DNA of 64,000 nt from Methylosinus sp. LW4 (GCF_000379125.1 NZ_KB900626.1:3110667-3174666), one strand, 5' to 3'; shown: positions 1-9,254, counted from the first letter of the stretch. Notes: generated by a model from the letters alone, not told the origin. Translations and numbers: made by a program.

Positions 1-2088
1 GAAAATAGCGCCGTCCACCATGCTCCCGAGCAATGGCGCGTCGGCGAGACCGACGACGGGCGGGCCGTCGATGACGACGATGTCGAATTTCTCACGCGCC
101 AGCGCGAGCAGCGAGGCGAAGCGCGGCCCCGCCAATAGCTCCGCGGGATTCGACGGCACAGGACCGGACGACATGAAGGTGACGCCATAGATGAGATTTT
201 CGGTGACGGCGGCTGAGGCGTCCAACGCCCCGGTCAGCACATTGGCGAGGCCGATGCTGTTGTCGACGGAGAGCACGTCATGCAACGACGGCTTCCGCAT
301 ATCGGCGTCGATCAGAAGCACCTGCATTCCGAGCTGCGCAAAATTGGCCGCGATGCAGATGGATGTCGTCGACTTGCCTTCGCCGGGCCGCGAGCTGGTG
401 ACGAGGAGCGTCTTGGGCGCGCCCGTCGCCGTCGAGAATTGCAGCGACGTTCGCAGCGAGCGATAGGCTTCCGCCATCGAGGAGAGAGGATTGTCGATGA
501 CCTCGCTCGCGACAGAATAGGAAGGATCGCGGGCTTTCTCGTCGTCCCGCGGCGCAAGGGGAATGACTCCGAGCACGGTGAGGCCGAGCGCCTCCTCCAT
601 CTCTTCGGGAACCTTGAACGTATCGTCGAGAAATTCGCGCACCGCGATCGTCGCGACCGAGGCGATCAGGCCGAAGGCGATGGCGAGGCTGAGATTCAGC
701 AGCAGCCGCGGGCTCGATGGAGTCTTCGGCCGCTCCGCCTTGTCGATGACCGAAACATTGTTGGTCCCGATCGCGCCAGTGACGCCGACCTCCTTATATT
801 GCTGCAGCAAGCCGTCGTACAGAGATCGGTTCGTGTCGACCTCTCTTTGCAGAATATTATATTGAATGCTGCGATCTCGCAGATCGAGCGCATCCGCCTT
901 CAGGCTTTCGATGCGCTTGATGAACGACGCTTCCTGATCGCGCGCGGCCTCGTAGCGCGCCTTGATCGCCTGCCGAATGAACTCGACATGCTCCTTGATC
1001 TGGCGATCATATTCCGCGATCTGCGCCCGTAGCTGCCGCATCTCGGGAAAATCCGGCTTCATGACGCCGAGCTTGTCCTGATAATCCGCCATCAGCTCGG
1101 TGCGACGCTCGCGCGCCTTCTGAATGCTCTTGTCGTCGAGAACCTGCGGCAATCCCAATCCGCTGCCGCTCTGCGCCTGCGCCCACAGCTGCTCTTCCTT
1201 GATGCGCTGGGCCATGGCGACGCCGAGCGAATCGTTGAGCGATTTGAGATTGGCGCCGGCGATGGAGAGCTTGTCGTCGACATTCACAATGCCTTCGCGC
1301 TGCGCATAGGCGACGACCTGCTTCTCGGAATCTTCCAGCTTGACCTTCACCTGCTCCAGCTTCTCCTCGAGGAAGCTGCGCGCATAGGCGGAGGCGCTGT
1401 AACGGCGATCGAGCGTCATCGCCACGAAATTGTCGGCGAGCCCTGCGCTGATCTGCTGCGCGAGAGCGGGATTTTTGTCGCTGAAGCTGACCTTCACGAT
1501 GCGCGACATCGGAATGGGCTGGACGGTGAGCCCTTTCAGCACCGCTTCGACCGCCATGCGTCGCCTGCGGACATTGTCGGGCTCCTCGTCGCGTCGCTCC
1601 GACAAGCCGCGCAGCACGCGCCCGAGCAGAGAGACCTCCAAATCGACGAAGCTCTTCTTATCCGCGAGGGCGAGCGAGGACACGACGCGCTCGGCGAGCG
1701 CGTGACTCTTCAAAAGCTCGTATTGAGTCGTGTAGAATTGCGGATCGTCGGTTTTCTCCACCAGCGCGTCTTGAATGCGCACGACCTTCGCGGCCTCGCG
1801 ATCGATCTGTATCGTCGTCGTCGCCGTATAGATTCGCGGCATCAGGAAGGTGACGACGAAGCCGCAGAGCACGGCGCCGGCGCAGATGGCGGCCACGAGA
1901 ATGCGGTGCTTGATGAACAGGCCGACATATTTGAGGAAGCTCGAGGCGCCGCTATTTTGTTCGGCGCCCATCTGATAATCGTCATAGGCGACAGAATAGC
2001 GCCGGCCGGCGACGATCGCACGCTCCGGCTGCCTGGCGTCGAGAGCGACAGCGGAGTCGCCTGTCTCTGGCCTTTGATCCGCGCTCAT
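1..2088 (-). CDS. Polysaccharide co-polymerase with C-terminal tyrosine kinase domain (partial)
   Basis: Inner-membrane protein of the Wzz/GumC/ExoP type that controls chain length and export of an exopolysaccharide. The start is the ATG at 2088; the 3' end lies outside the window. After about 45 cytoplasmic residues there is a membrane segment near residue 55, then a Wzz-type periplasmic domain with a long coiled-coil part (roughly residues 65-480). The C-terminal part is a CpsD/BY-kinase ATPase: Walker A SSRPGEGKSTTS (around 370-400 on the plus strand), Walker A' VLLIDADMRKP and Walker B IVVIDGPP are all visible. The terminal tyrosine cluster expected in this family would lie beyond the window edge. 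The gene is the third of a leftward exopolysaccharide set, 36 bp after the export lipoprotein gene. Family assignment is firm; the polymer is unknown. Confidence 0.9.
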   Translation of the reverse strand, partial: MSADQRPETGDSAVALDARQPERAIVAGRRYSVAYDDYQMGAEQNSGASSFLKYVGLFIKHRILVAAICAGAVLCGFVVTFLMPRIYTATTTIQIDREAAKVVRIQDALVEKTDDPQFYTTQYELLKSHALAERVVSSLALADKKSFVDLEVSLLGRVLRGLSERRDEEPDNVRRRRMAVEAVLKGLTVQPIPMSRIVKVSFSDKNPALAQQISAGLADNFVAMTLDRRYSASAYARSFLEEKLEQVKVKLEDSEKQVVAYAQREGIVNVDDKLSIAGANLKSLNDSLGVAMAQRIKEEQLWAQAQSGSGLGLPQVLDDKSIQKARERRTELMADYQDKLGVMKPDFPEMRQLRAQIAEYDRQIKEHVEFIRQAIKARYEAARDQEASFIKRIESLKADALDLRDRSIQYNILQREVDTNRSLYDGLLQQYKEVGVTGAIGTNNVSVIDKAERPKTPSSPRLLLNLSLAIAFGLIASVATIAVREFLDDTFKVPEEMEEALGLTVLGVIPLAPRDDEKARDPSYSVASEVIDNPLSSMAEAYRSLRTSLQFSTATGAPKTLLVTSSRPGEGKSTTSICIAANFAQLGMQVLLIDADMRKPSLHDVLSVDNSIGLANVLTGALDASAAVTENLIYGVTFMSSGPVPSNPAELLAGPRFASLLALAREKFDIVVIDGPPVVGLADAPLLGSMVDGAIF

Positions 2089-2124
2089 TGCAAAAACGAC
2101 CTTTCTATTGTTGCGCTTGGACCA

Positions 2125-2832
2125 TCACCACGGTCTCGCTCCGATGTTGACGATTGCCGGCACGGCCGATTTGAGGACTTGCACGCTCGTGCGCGCGAGC
2201 GACTCGTCGACGACAATCGTATCGCCGCCGAAGACCAGCGGATCATCCGCCTGGCCGGAACGAATCGCGGCGACGTCGAATTTCGCGCTGACGCGCTTTT
2301 GATCGGACACGCGGATCAACGTCACCACGGAGTCGCCGACCTCGTTGATGCCTTCCGCCAGCGCCAGCGCCTGCAGCAGCGTGTTCTTGCCCTTGAGCGC
2401 ATAGACGCCCGGCTTCTTCACCGCGCCTTCGACGGTCACCCGAAGCCCGACCGAGTCTTTCACGAACACGGACACCTGTGGCGATTGCAGATATTTCGCT
2501 GCGAGCTTGCGCGTGAGCTCGGCTTCCAGCTCGCTCACCGTTCGACCTGCGGCGACGACGCCGCCGATCAAGGGAAAGGAGATACGGCCATTGCCGTCCA
2601 CCTGCGCCACGCGGCTGAGATTGGTGAAGCCGAATATGTTTATTTCCAGCACATCCTGCGCAGAGATGCGGTAGTCGCTCTGCGTGAAATCCGTGCTCGC
2701 CTTCGCCGTGTCCGGCTCTGGAAGGCTTGCGGTGTAGGATGGATCGACGCCCACGCCGGCCTGTGGCGCGCATGCGCAAAGTGTGACGCAAATGGCGGCG
2801 AGCGCCCAAAATCGAAAGTTACGCACAATCAT
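2125..2832 (-). CDS. Outer-membrane polysaccharide export lipoprotein (Wza/GumB/ExoF-like)
   Basis: A 235-residue periplasmic/outer-membrane export protein for a capsular or exopolysaccharide. The N-terminus is a lipoprotein signal with lipobox LCAC (acylated Cys21). Residues about 50-130 form the Poly_export domain (YRISAQDVLEINIFG is typical) and residues about 135-180 form an SLBB-type ligand-binding domain (VTVEGAVKKPGVYAL). It is shorter than E. coli Wza (about 380 residues) and matches the short GumB-like class that works with a separate co-polymerase. It sits between the priming transferase and the co-polymerase/kinase in one leftward series, so the three probably form an operon. Confidence 0.9.
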   Translation of the reverse strand: MIVRNFRFWALAAICVTLCACAPQAGVGVDPSYTASLPEPDTAKASTDFTQSDYRISAQDVLEINIFGFTNLSRVAQVDGNGRISFPLIGGVVAAGRTVSELEAELTRKLAAKYLQSPQVSVFVKDSVGLRVTVEGAVKKPGVYALKGKNTLLQALALAEGINEVGDSVVTLIRVSDQKRVSAKFDVAAIRSGQADDPLVFGGDTIVVDESLARTSVQVLKSAVPAIVNIGARPW

Positions 2833-2913
2833 AATCTGGCCTTTGCTCCCGTGGGCGCGCGGTCTCGGCTCGTCGAAATCTCTCAGTGAAAAAAAATGCT
2901 CGCGAATAGCTGC

Positions 2914-4515
2914 TCAGCCGGGCTCGACGGCGCGATAGGGATAATCCAACGCCACTGCGTCGAGCGCCGGAAGCCTCTCGGCGCGCTCGGCGACGACGCT
3001 GCGGCGGCGGTCACGCGGCGCTTCGTGCTCGGAGGCGGTGGCGGGGCGCAGCTCGGCCTGCGCCGCGAACTCCTGCCGATACCAGCGGATCGCATGCTCG
3101 ACCGCGCGTCCGTTCAGCTTCTCGCCGGCGAGCGCGACGAGCAGCGTGCCGATGACGATGTCGAGATCGAGCCGGAGGCAGGCGTGCTTTATATACCAGA
3201 GGTCGAGCGCGTTTTTTTCTTCCGGCGTGACGATGGTGCCGCCATTGATCTGCGCCCAGCCGGTGACGCCCGGGCGAACGCTGAGCCGCGGTCCGGGGTC
3301 GGCGGGCTGATCCTGCGGCAAGAGCGGCCGCGGACCGATGAGCGACATATGGCCCGCGAGCACATTATAGAGCTGCGGAATTTCATCGAGGCGGCTCGCG
3401 CGGATGAAGCGGCCGACGCGAGAGAGACGCCGCTCCTCCGGCACAGGACGGCCCTTCTCGTTGAAGGGCGCGCGATAGGTGCGGAACTTGTAGAGCAGGA
3501 ACTTCTGGCCGTTCTTGCCGATGCGCTGCTGCCAGAAAAATACGGGCGCGCCGACGTCGATGAAGACGACATAGGCGACGCAGATCGCGAGCGGAAAGGT
3601 CGCGAGGAGCAGCAGGGTCGCGGCGCAAATGTCGATGACGCGCTTCGCCGCGAAATAGGCCGGCGCCTCGAATGTCTCGAGCGCTTCGAGCTCGCGCGCC
3701 GCAACGGGCGGCGACGCGATGAAGCTCAGAGCCTCTGCCGCGCTATGGATCGGCACGCCGCGCGTCGCGCATTGCGCCACGACCGCAGCGCGTAAGTCGG
3801 CATGCAGAAAATCCACATCCTCGGCGAGCCACACCTCGTCGACATCGACGCCATGGACGGCGTATTCGTCGATGACGGCGCCGATGTGGCCGGGATCGCC
3901 GACGATGGAGACGCCGGCGATCTTGCGGCCAATCAGCATGGGGCGAGCGTCGAGCGCGGCGACGATCTGGGTCGTGCGCGGCCGCAGATAGTCGGTCAGC
4001 TTGATCGCCGCCGAGGCGAAGCGATCGACGCCGACGACGATCACGCGGCGCAGATCGGCCTCGGTCTCTGCGCTGTCGCGCTCATGCGCGAGGTCCTTAT
4101 GGAACGCGCGCGTCGCCATGCGCGCGGCGATCATGCCGGCGGCGAGCACCAATCCGAAGATCAAGGGCGTCGAGCGCGGCACGCCTTCGAAGCGCATGGC
4201 CACGAAAAATAGGGCCGAGCTGGAAACGACTGCGCAAGCGGCGGCGGCGCAGAGGGCGAAGGCGTCGCGCGCGGAGAAGAACTGCCCCATGCGGTCGCTC
4301 AGCCGAAAGGCGAGGATCATGGCGATGGCGCAGCCTGCGGAGATGATCGCATATCGATAGGGAGCCGGAATATCCGACGGAAAGCCGAGGGGATCGAGCA
4401 GCAGCGGATCGCGCAGAGCGAGCGCGATGAAAGGGGCTGTGATCGCCGACAGAAGATCGGCGGGCTCGATACGAAAGCGAATGCGGTCTCTCGATGCTGG
4501 CGAAGCCAATCGCAT
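2914..4515 (-). CDS. Exopolysaccharide priming polyprenyl-phosphate glycosylphosphotransferase
   Basis: A 533-residue membrane enzyme that transfers a sugar-1-phosphate from a nucleotide sugar to undecaprenyl phosphate, the first step of exopolysaccharide repeat-unit synthesis. The N-terminal 140 residues hold several hydrophobic helices, followed by a CoA-binding-like Rossmann region (VIVVGVDRFASAAIKL), another membrane helix near residue 310 and the catalytic bacterial sugar transferase domain. That domain shows the diagnostic KFRT, SRLDEIPQLYNVL, MSLIGPRPL and RPGVTGWAQING motifs. The C-terminal 50 residues are charged and unassigned. It is the first gene of the leftward exopolysaccharide set and resembles the WcaJ/ExoY/PssY group; the exact sugar cannot be told from sequence. 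Confidence 0.92.
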   Translation of the reverse strand: MRLASPASRDRIRFRIEPADLLSAITAPFIALALRDPLLLDPLGFPSDIPAPYRYAIISAGCAIAMILAFRLSDRMGQFFSARDAFALCAAAACAVVSSSALFFVAMRFEGVPRSTPLIFGLVLAAGMIAARMATRAFHKDLAHERDSAETEADLRRVIVVGVDRFASAAIKLTDYLRPRTTQIVAALDARPMLIGRKIAGVSIVGDPGHIGAVIDEYAVHGVDVDEVWLAEDVDFLHADLRAAVVAQCATRGVPIHSAAEALSFIASPPVAARELEALETFEAPAYFAAKRVIDICAATLLLLATFPLAICVAYVVFIDVGAPVFFWQQRIGKNGQKFLLYKFRTYRAPFNEKGRPVPEERRLSRVGRFIRASRLDEIPQLYNVLAGHMSLIGPRPLLPQDQPADPGPRLSVRPGVTGWAQINGGTIVTPEEKNALDLWYIKHACLRLDLDIVIGTLLVALAGEKLNGRAVEHAIRWYRQEFAAQAELRPATASEHEAPRDRRRSVVAERAERLPALDAVALDYPYRAVEPG

Positions 4516-4820
4516 GGCGCAAATTCTCCGATCGCGATCGGAAACTGGCGCGCATTTTTCGAAAAGTCACTCCGGGCTGGCGTCTAAGTCCAATGACGGA
4601 CGCGCGCATCGGAGAGAGCGCGCGGGCGCGGACGCGCAATCGCGAAATGGCCGAAAACCATTGTCGGAACGTGTGGCGCAGTCGCGGCGAGAGACGCGCG
4701 GGATGACTCCGGCGACGCGGCCGGAGCTGCGGGAAAATTCGGCGCGTGGAGGCGCCGTGCGCAAGAGTTGTTTGTGGATAAGCGCGCTGGCGCCGCCGTC
4801 GGCGAGCCACATTGTCGCGA

Positions 4821-4848
4821 CGGCCTCGCCGCTCGAGCGGCGAGGCCG
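4821..4848. terminator. Perfect GC-rich palindrome downstream of fdsA
   Basis: A 28-base perfect palindrome (12-bp stem with a four-base loop) lies 35 bp past the fdsA stop codon. It lacks a clear T-run on either strand, so it may be a stem that protects or ends the fdsA transcript rather than a classical intrinsic terminator. The rest of the 367-bp gap from 4516 to 4882 holds the 5' region of the exopolysaccharide transferase gene and no convincing small gene. Confidence 0.45.
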
Positions 4849-4882
4849 GGCGATCAGCGAAGATCGCGCGGCAGAATCGGCG

Positions 4883-7753
4883 CTATTCGCCGGCGGCGAC
4901 GATCTGGCGGCTGCGCTCCGCCATCTCGCGATAGCGCTCCTGCCATTCGGTGGGGCCGTTGGAGGGCGAGACCTGCACTGCCGTCACCTTATATTCCGGG
5001 CAATTGGTCGCCCAATCGGAATTGTCGGTGGTGACGACATTGGTCTGGCACAGAGGATGGTGGAAGGTGGTGTAGACGACGCCCGGCGCGACGCGATCGG
5101 TGATCTTGGCGTGGAGCGTCGTCTCGCCGGCGCGGCTCTGCACGCGCACCCAATCCCCCTCGCGCACGCCGCGCACCTCGGCGTCATGCGGATGGATCTC
5201 CAGCACATCCTCCGGGTGCCATTGGCTGTTCTCGGTGCGGCGGGTCTGCGCGCCCACATTATACTGCGAGAGAATGCGGCCCGTGGTCAGCAGCAGCGGG
5301 AAGCGCGGCCCGGTGCGCTCTTCCGTCGGCACATATTCGGTGATGACGAACTTGCCCTTGCCGCGCGCGAATTTGTCGATGTGCATGATCGGCATGCCTT
5401 CCGGCGACAGATCATTGCAGGGCCATTGCACCGAGCCCACCTCGTCGAGCTTGGCGTAGGAGACATGCGCGAAGGATGGCGTGAGCTTGGCGATCTCGTC
5501 CATGATCTCGCTCGGATGCGTGTAATTCCAATTGCAGCCGAGCGCATTGGCGAAGAGCTGAGTCGCCTCCCAATCGGCATAGCGCGCCTTGGGGCTCATC
5601 ACGCGGCGGACGCGCTGAATGCGGCGTTCGGCGTTGATGAAGACGCCGTCCTTCTCGAGGAAGCTCGCGCCGGGCAAAAAAACATGCGCGTAATTGGCGG
5701 TCTCATTGAGGAAGAGATCCTGCACCACGAGACATTCCAGCGCGCCGAGACCGGCGGAGACATGCTTGATGTCCGGGTCCGACTGCAGAATATCCTCGCC
5801 CTGCACATAGAGGCCCTTGAACACGCCATCGACGGCGGCGTCGAACATGTTGGGAATGCGCAGGCCCGGCTCGCCGTCCAGCGGAACGCCCCAGGCCTCC
5901 TCGAACAGCTTGCGCACATTGTCATCGGAGACATGGCGATAGCCGGGAAACTCATGCGGGAAGGAGCCCATGTCGCAGGAGCCCTGCACATTGTTCTGCC
6001 CGCGCAGCGGATTGACGCCGACGCCAGGGCGGCCGAGATTGCCGGTCGCCATTGCGAGATTGGCGATGGCCATCACCGTGGTCGAGCCTTGGCTGTGCTC
6101 GGTGACGCCGAGGCCGTAATAGATGGTGGCGTTGCCGCCGGTGGCGTAGAGACGCGCCGCGCCGCGCACCAGATGCGCCGGAACGCCGGTGAATTTCTCC
6201 ACCGCCTCCGGGCTGTTGCCCTCCTCGCCGACGAAGGCGGCCCATTCCAAATATTCGTCCCAATCGCAACGCTCGCGCACGAAGGCCTCGTTCGCCAGCC
6301 CCTCTTCGACGATCACATGGGCGAGAGCGGTGACGATGGCGACATTGGTTCCCGGCCGCAGCGGCAGATGGAAGGCCGCGCTGATATGCGGCGAGCGCAC
6401 CAGCTCGGTGCGGCGCGGATCGACGACGATGAGCTTGGCGCCCTCGCGTATCCGCCGCTTGATCTGCGAGCCGACGACCGGATGCGCGTCGGTCGGATTG
6501 CAGCCGATGATGAGAATGACGTCAGCCTCGGAGACCGAGTCGAAATCCTGCGTGCCGGCGGAGGTGCCGAAAGCCTGGCTGAGGCCATAGCCGGTCGGCG
6601 AATGGCAGACGCGCGCGCATGTGTCGACATTATTATTGCCGAAGCCGCTGCGGATGAGCTTCTGCACCAGAAAGGTCTCCTCGCTGGTGCAGCGCGAGGA
6701 GGTGATGCCGCCCACCGCGAGCCGGCCGTATTTCGCCTGAATGCGCTTGAACTCGGAGGCGGCGTGCGAGATCGCCTCCTCCCACGACACTTCGCGCCAG
6801 GGGTCGGTGATCTTCTCGCGGATCATCGGGCTGGTCACGCGGTCGCGATGCAGCGCATAGCCATAGGCGAATCGCCCCTTGATGCAGCTGTGGCCGTGAT
6901 TGGACTTGCCGTCCTTCCACGGAACCATGCGCACGATCTCCTCGCCGCGCATCTCCGCCTTGAATGTGCAGCCGACGCCGCAATAGGCGCAAGTGGTGAC
7001 GGCCGAATGCTCCGGCTGGCCGATGGCGATGACGGAGTTTTCGGTGAGCGTCGCGGTCGGGCAGGCCTGCACGCAGGCGCCGCAGGAGACGCATTCCGAT
7101 TCCATATAGGCCTCGCCCGCGCCCGGCGAGACGCGGCTGTCGAAGCCGCGGCCTTCGATCGTCAGCGCGAATGTGCCCTGCACTTCCTGGCAGGCGCGCA
7201 CGCAGCGATTGCAGACGATGCATTTGGACGGATCATAGGTGAAATAGGGATTGGATTTGTCCTTGGGCTTCCAATCCTCGTTGCGGCGGCCCTCGCGACG
7301 CGCCGTCACATGATTGCGCCCGCTATAGCCATAGCGCACCTCGCGCAGGCTCACTGCGCCGGCCATGGATTGCAGCTCGCAATCGCCATTGGCGGGGCAG
7401 GTGAGGCAGTCGAGCGGATGGTCGGAGATATAGAGCTCCATTATGCCGCGGCGGATGGAGTCGAGCCGCGGCGAGTATGTCTTCACCGCAATGCCGGGCA
7501 TGACCGGCGTGGTGCAGGAGGCGGAGAGATTGCCGCGGCCTTCGATCTCTATGAGGCAGAGGCGGCAGGAGCCGAAGGAATGGAGATTGTCGGAGGCGCA
7601 GAGCTTGGGGATCTCTACGCCGATCTGCATCGCCGCGCGCATGATCGACGTGCCTTCCGGCACGGTGATCTCCGTCCCGTCGATGGTCAGAGTGACTTCC
7701 TTCTCAGAGCGGGAAGCCGGCGTTCCATAGTCGATTTCCTTGATGAGGCTCAT
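4883..7753 (-). CDS. fdsA: NAD-dependent formate dehydrogenase alpha (molybdopterin) subunit
   Basis: A 956-residue catalytic subunit that oxidises formate to CO2, matching the length of FdsA from Cupriavidus and Rhodobacter (often named fdhA in methylotrophs). Visible in order are: an N-terminal [2Fe-2S] domain (Cys52, 63, 66, 80), a His-Cys3 [4Fe-4S] site (His112, Cys116, 119, 125), two ferredoxin clusters (Cys178-188 and Cys221-231), the molybdopterin-domain [4Fe-4S] site (Cys255, 258, 262, 290) and the metal-ligand Cys383 in RVCHSP. All ligands are intact. The C-terminal part is the molydopterin dinucleotide-binding fold. Unusually, the fdsG, fdsB, fdsC and fdsD partners are not adjacent; the gene stands alone with its own promoter region. 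The metal could be Mo or W; sequence does not decide. Confidence 0.95.
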   Translation of the reverse strand: MSLIKEIDYGTPASRSEKEVTLTIDGTEITVPEGTSIMRAAMQIGVEIPKLCASDNLHSFGSCRLCLIEIEGRGNLSASCTTPVMPGIAVKTYSPRLDSIRRGIMELYISDHPLDCLTCPANGDCELQSMAGAVSLREVRYGYSGRNHVTARREGRRNEDWKPKDKSNPYFTYDPSKCIVCNRCVRACQEVQGTFALTIEGRGFDSRVSPGAGEAYMESECVSCGACVQACPTATLTENSVIAIGQPEHSAVTTCAYCGVGCTFKAEMRGEEIVRMVPWKDGKSNHGHSCIKGRFAYGYALHRDRVTSPMIREKITDPWREVSWEEAISHAASEFKRIQAKYGRLAVGGITSSRCTSEETFLVQKLIRSGFGNNNVDTCARVCHSPTGYGLSQAFGTSAGTQDFDSVSEADVILIIGCNPTDAHPVVGSQIKRRIREGAKLIVVDPRRTELVRSPHISAAFHLPLRPGTNVAIVTALAHVIVEEGLANEAFVRERCDWDEYLEWAAFVGEEGNSPEAVEKFTGVPAHLVRGAARLYATGGNATIYYGLGVTEHSQGSTTVMAIANLAMATGNLGRPGVGVNPLRGQNNVQGSCDMGSFPHEFPGYRHVSDDNVRKLFEEAWGVPLDGEPGLRIPNMFDAAVDGVFKGLYVQGEDILQSDPDIKHVSAGLGALECLVVQDLFLNETANYAHVFLPGASFLEKDGVFINAERRIQRVRRVMSPKARYADWEATQLFANALGCNWNYTHPSEIMDEIAKLTPSFAHVSYAKLDEVGSVQWPCNDLSPEGMPIMHIDKFARGKGKFVITEYVPTEERTGPRFPLLLTTGRILSQYNVGAQTRRTENSQWHPEDVLEIHPHDAEVRGVREGDWVRVQSRAGETTLHAKITDRVAPGVVYTTFHHPLCQTNVVTTDNSDWATNCPEYKVTAVQVSPSNGPTEWQERYREMAERSRQIVAAGE

Positions 7754-7784
7754 GATTCTGGTCCCCGCAGGCCGGAAGGATTCG

Positions 7785-7801
7785 ATGTAGTATAATTACA
7801 T
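7785..7801. promoter_or_regulatory. Putative operator, perfect dyad ATGTA-N7-TACAT, upstream of fdsA
   Basis: This perfect inverted repeat has half-sites at 7785-7789 and 7797-7801 and lies 32-48 bp ahead of the fdsA start, in an AT-rich patch that also holds -10-like sequence (TATACT on the minus strand). The same half-site geometry recurs ahead of the transporter operon (8131-8147) and the TonB receptor gene (12733-12749). It resembles the ModE operator of E. coli in half-site but its spacing is one base longer. A repressor sitting on the -10 region would be expected to shut the promoter. The regulator itself is not in the window. Confidence 0.55.
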
Positions 7802-7966
7802 AACGGTCGAGGGGGAGGTTTTTGTCAATATCCGCGAATCGTCGCTCGATAGGCGGAACCTATAAATTCGTCAGTGCGCTGCTGATACGCGGGACCGGCC
7901 GCAGCTGTTCAGAAACATATGCGCCGAATATATCGACACGAAAGACAATGTCCCAGGGCGCTCGAT

Positions 7967-8025
7967 GCGAGCCCGAAGGCTCGCGGTCCAATCCCCGGCC
8001 CAGGACCGCGAGCCTTCAGGCTCGC
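7967..8025. repeat. Long imperfect hairpin whose arms are each palindromic
   Basis: A 23-bp stem (7967-7989 pairing with 8003-8025, one mismatch) encloses a 13-base loop. Each arm also contains its own small hairpin (GAGCC-CGAA-GGCTC and GAGCC-TTCA-GGCTC), so two alternative folds exist. It is followed on the plus strand by TCTTTTCC. It lies in the 442-bp gap between the divergent fdsA and transporter genes, upstream of both, so it is either a dispersed palindromic repeat or a leader structure. Nothing else gene-like is seen in this gap. Confidence 0.6.
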
Positions 8026-8126
8026 TCTTTTCCGACGATCGGCGGAACAGCAGGCCGCCGCCTCGAATAGGACAGCCGAGGCTAGAATTTGGCCTTGCGC
8101 GGCGCAGCCTTCGGTCTCTATGGTCG

Positions 8127-8151
8127 CCATATATAAGACGCATACATATCG
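8127..8151. promoter_or_regulatory. Putative operator, ATATA-N7-TACAT dyad, upstream of the transporter operon
   Basis: An AT-rich inverted repeat, CCATATATA-N7-TACATATCG, with seven of nine symmetric positions matching, lies 45 bp before the start of the binding-protein gene. Its core (8131-8147) has the same spacing as the dyads ahead of fdsA and of the TonB receptor gene, and its right flank (TACATATCGG) differs by one base from the right flank of the fdsA site. The AT-rich half-sites recall Mo-box/ModE sites, but the spacing is one base longer than in E. coli, so identity of the regulator is open. Confidence 0.5.
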
Positions 8152-8195
8152 GATGCGCCCTCCCGCCACCGCCGAAGGTCGAAAGGCCTCGTCCC

Positions 8196-9242
8196 ATGCC
8201 CTCGACATTCCGCCTCGCACCCGTCCGCCTGCTGCTCTGCGCCTTGCTGGCGCTGCTGGCCTGCGCCCCAGCGCATGCGCAGACGCGCGAGGTCACCGAC
8301 ATGGCCGGCCGCAAGGTCGTGATACCGGCCGATCCCAAGCGCATTTTCGGCGCGGCGCCGCCGGTGGCGGTGACGCTCTACGCCATAGCGCCCGAGCGGC
8401 TGATCGGCATCAATGTGCCGATGCGCGGCGACGAGAAATCCCTCTATCGCAAGGAGGCGCTCGATCTGCCCGTGCTCGGCAGCAACGCCGGCATGGGCCG
8501 GCAGCTCAATCTCGAGGAGATCGCGGCGATGCGGCCCGATCTCATCATCGCCTGGCTCGGCTTCTACCAGGAGAAGGCGAAGGTGGTGGAGAGCTTCGCC
8601 AAGATCGGCGTTCCGGTGATCTTCCTGAAGCTCGACACGCTGGACGATTATGCCGACGCTTTCGCCTTTCTCGGACAAGTCGTCGGACGCGAGAGCCAGG
8701 CCGCCGAAATGTCCGCCTATATTCGCGACGCGCTCACCCGTGTGCGCGAGGCGACCGCCGATATTCCGCCGGCCGAGCGGCTGCGCGTCTATTACGCCGA
8801 ATCCGCCGACGGTCTCGCGACCGATTGCGACAAGAGCTTCCATACGGAGCCGATCGTCATAGCGGCGGGCGACAATATCTATCATTGCGAGCAGAGCTCG
8901 CATGTCGGCATGGACAAGATCAGCGTCGAGCAGATCGTCGCGCTGAAGCCGTCGCTGATATTGACGCAGGACAAGAGCTTCCCCGCCCTCGCCAAGAGCA
9001 GCGCGCTGTGGCGCAATGTGGAGGCCGTCAAGAGCGGCCGCATCGTGAATGTCCCGCACGCGCCCTTCAACTGGCTCGATCGTCCGCCGAGCTATATGCG
9101 CGCGCTCGGAATCCAATGGCTGGCCAATCTCTTCTATCCGTCGCGCTTTCCGCTCGACGTGAAGGCGGAGACGAAGAAATTCTACCGGCTCTTTCTCGGC
9201 GTCGATATTTCGGACGCGGACTTCACGCGCATAATGGAGTGA
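8196..9242 (+). CDS. Periplasmic metal-chelate binding protein of a FecCD-type ABC importer
   Basis: A 348-residue TroA/BtuF-fold binding protein that should deliver a metal complex to the inner-membrane permease encoded next. The chosen ATG at 8196 gives a clean signal peptide (cleavage after APAHA, residue 28; LLAC could instead be a lipobox). The mature protein begins with the family-typical REVTDMAGRKVVIPADPKRI and has the two lobes joined by a long helix. It carries two cysteines in the C-lobe (TDCDKSF and YHCEQ) and several His/Tyr residues that might touch ligand. Molybdate/tungstate (MolA-like), iron chelate and cobalamin are all possible substrates for the class; context with fdsA favours Mo/W, but this is inference. 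Confidence 0.85.
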   Translation: MPSTFRLAPVRLLLCALLALLACAPAHAQTREVTDMAGRKVVIPADPKRIFGAAPPVAVTLYAIAPERLIGINVPMRGDEKSLYRKEALDLPVLGSNAGMGRQLNLEEIAAMRPDLIIAWLGFYQEKAKVVESFAKIGVPVIFLKLDTLDDYADAFAFLGQVVGRESQAAEMSAYIRDALTRVREATADIPPAERLRVYYAESADGLATDCDKSFHTEPIVIAAGDNIYHCEQSSHVGMDKISVEQIVALKPSLILTQDKSFPALAKSSALWRNVEAVKSGRIVNVPHAPFNWLDRPPSYMRALGIQWLANLFYPSRFPLDVKAETKKFYRLFLGVDISDADFTRIME

Positions 9243-9254
9243 GCGACGGTTCCG

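Noticed and set aside
4773..4781. Perfect DnaA-box-like TGTGGATAA; another TTATCCACA at 29782-29790
   Set aside because: Single isolated boxes far apart, without clustering, AT-rich unwinding region or replication genes; no origin is supported.
4427..7795. Very long open frame antisense to fdsA
   Set aside because: It mirrors the codon pattern of fdsA, has no recognisable domain and is Ala/Arg/Gly-rich, as expected of GC-rich antisense shadows.
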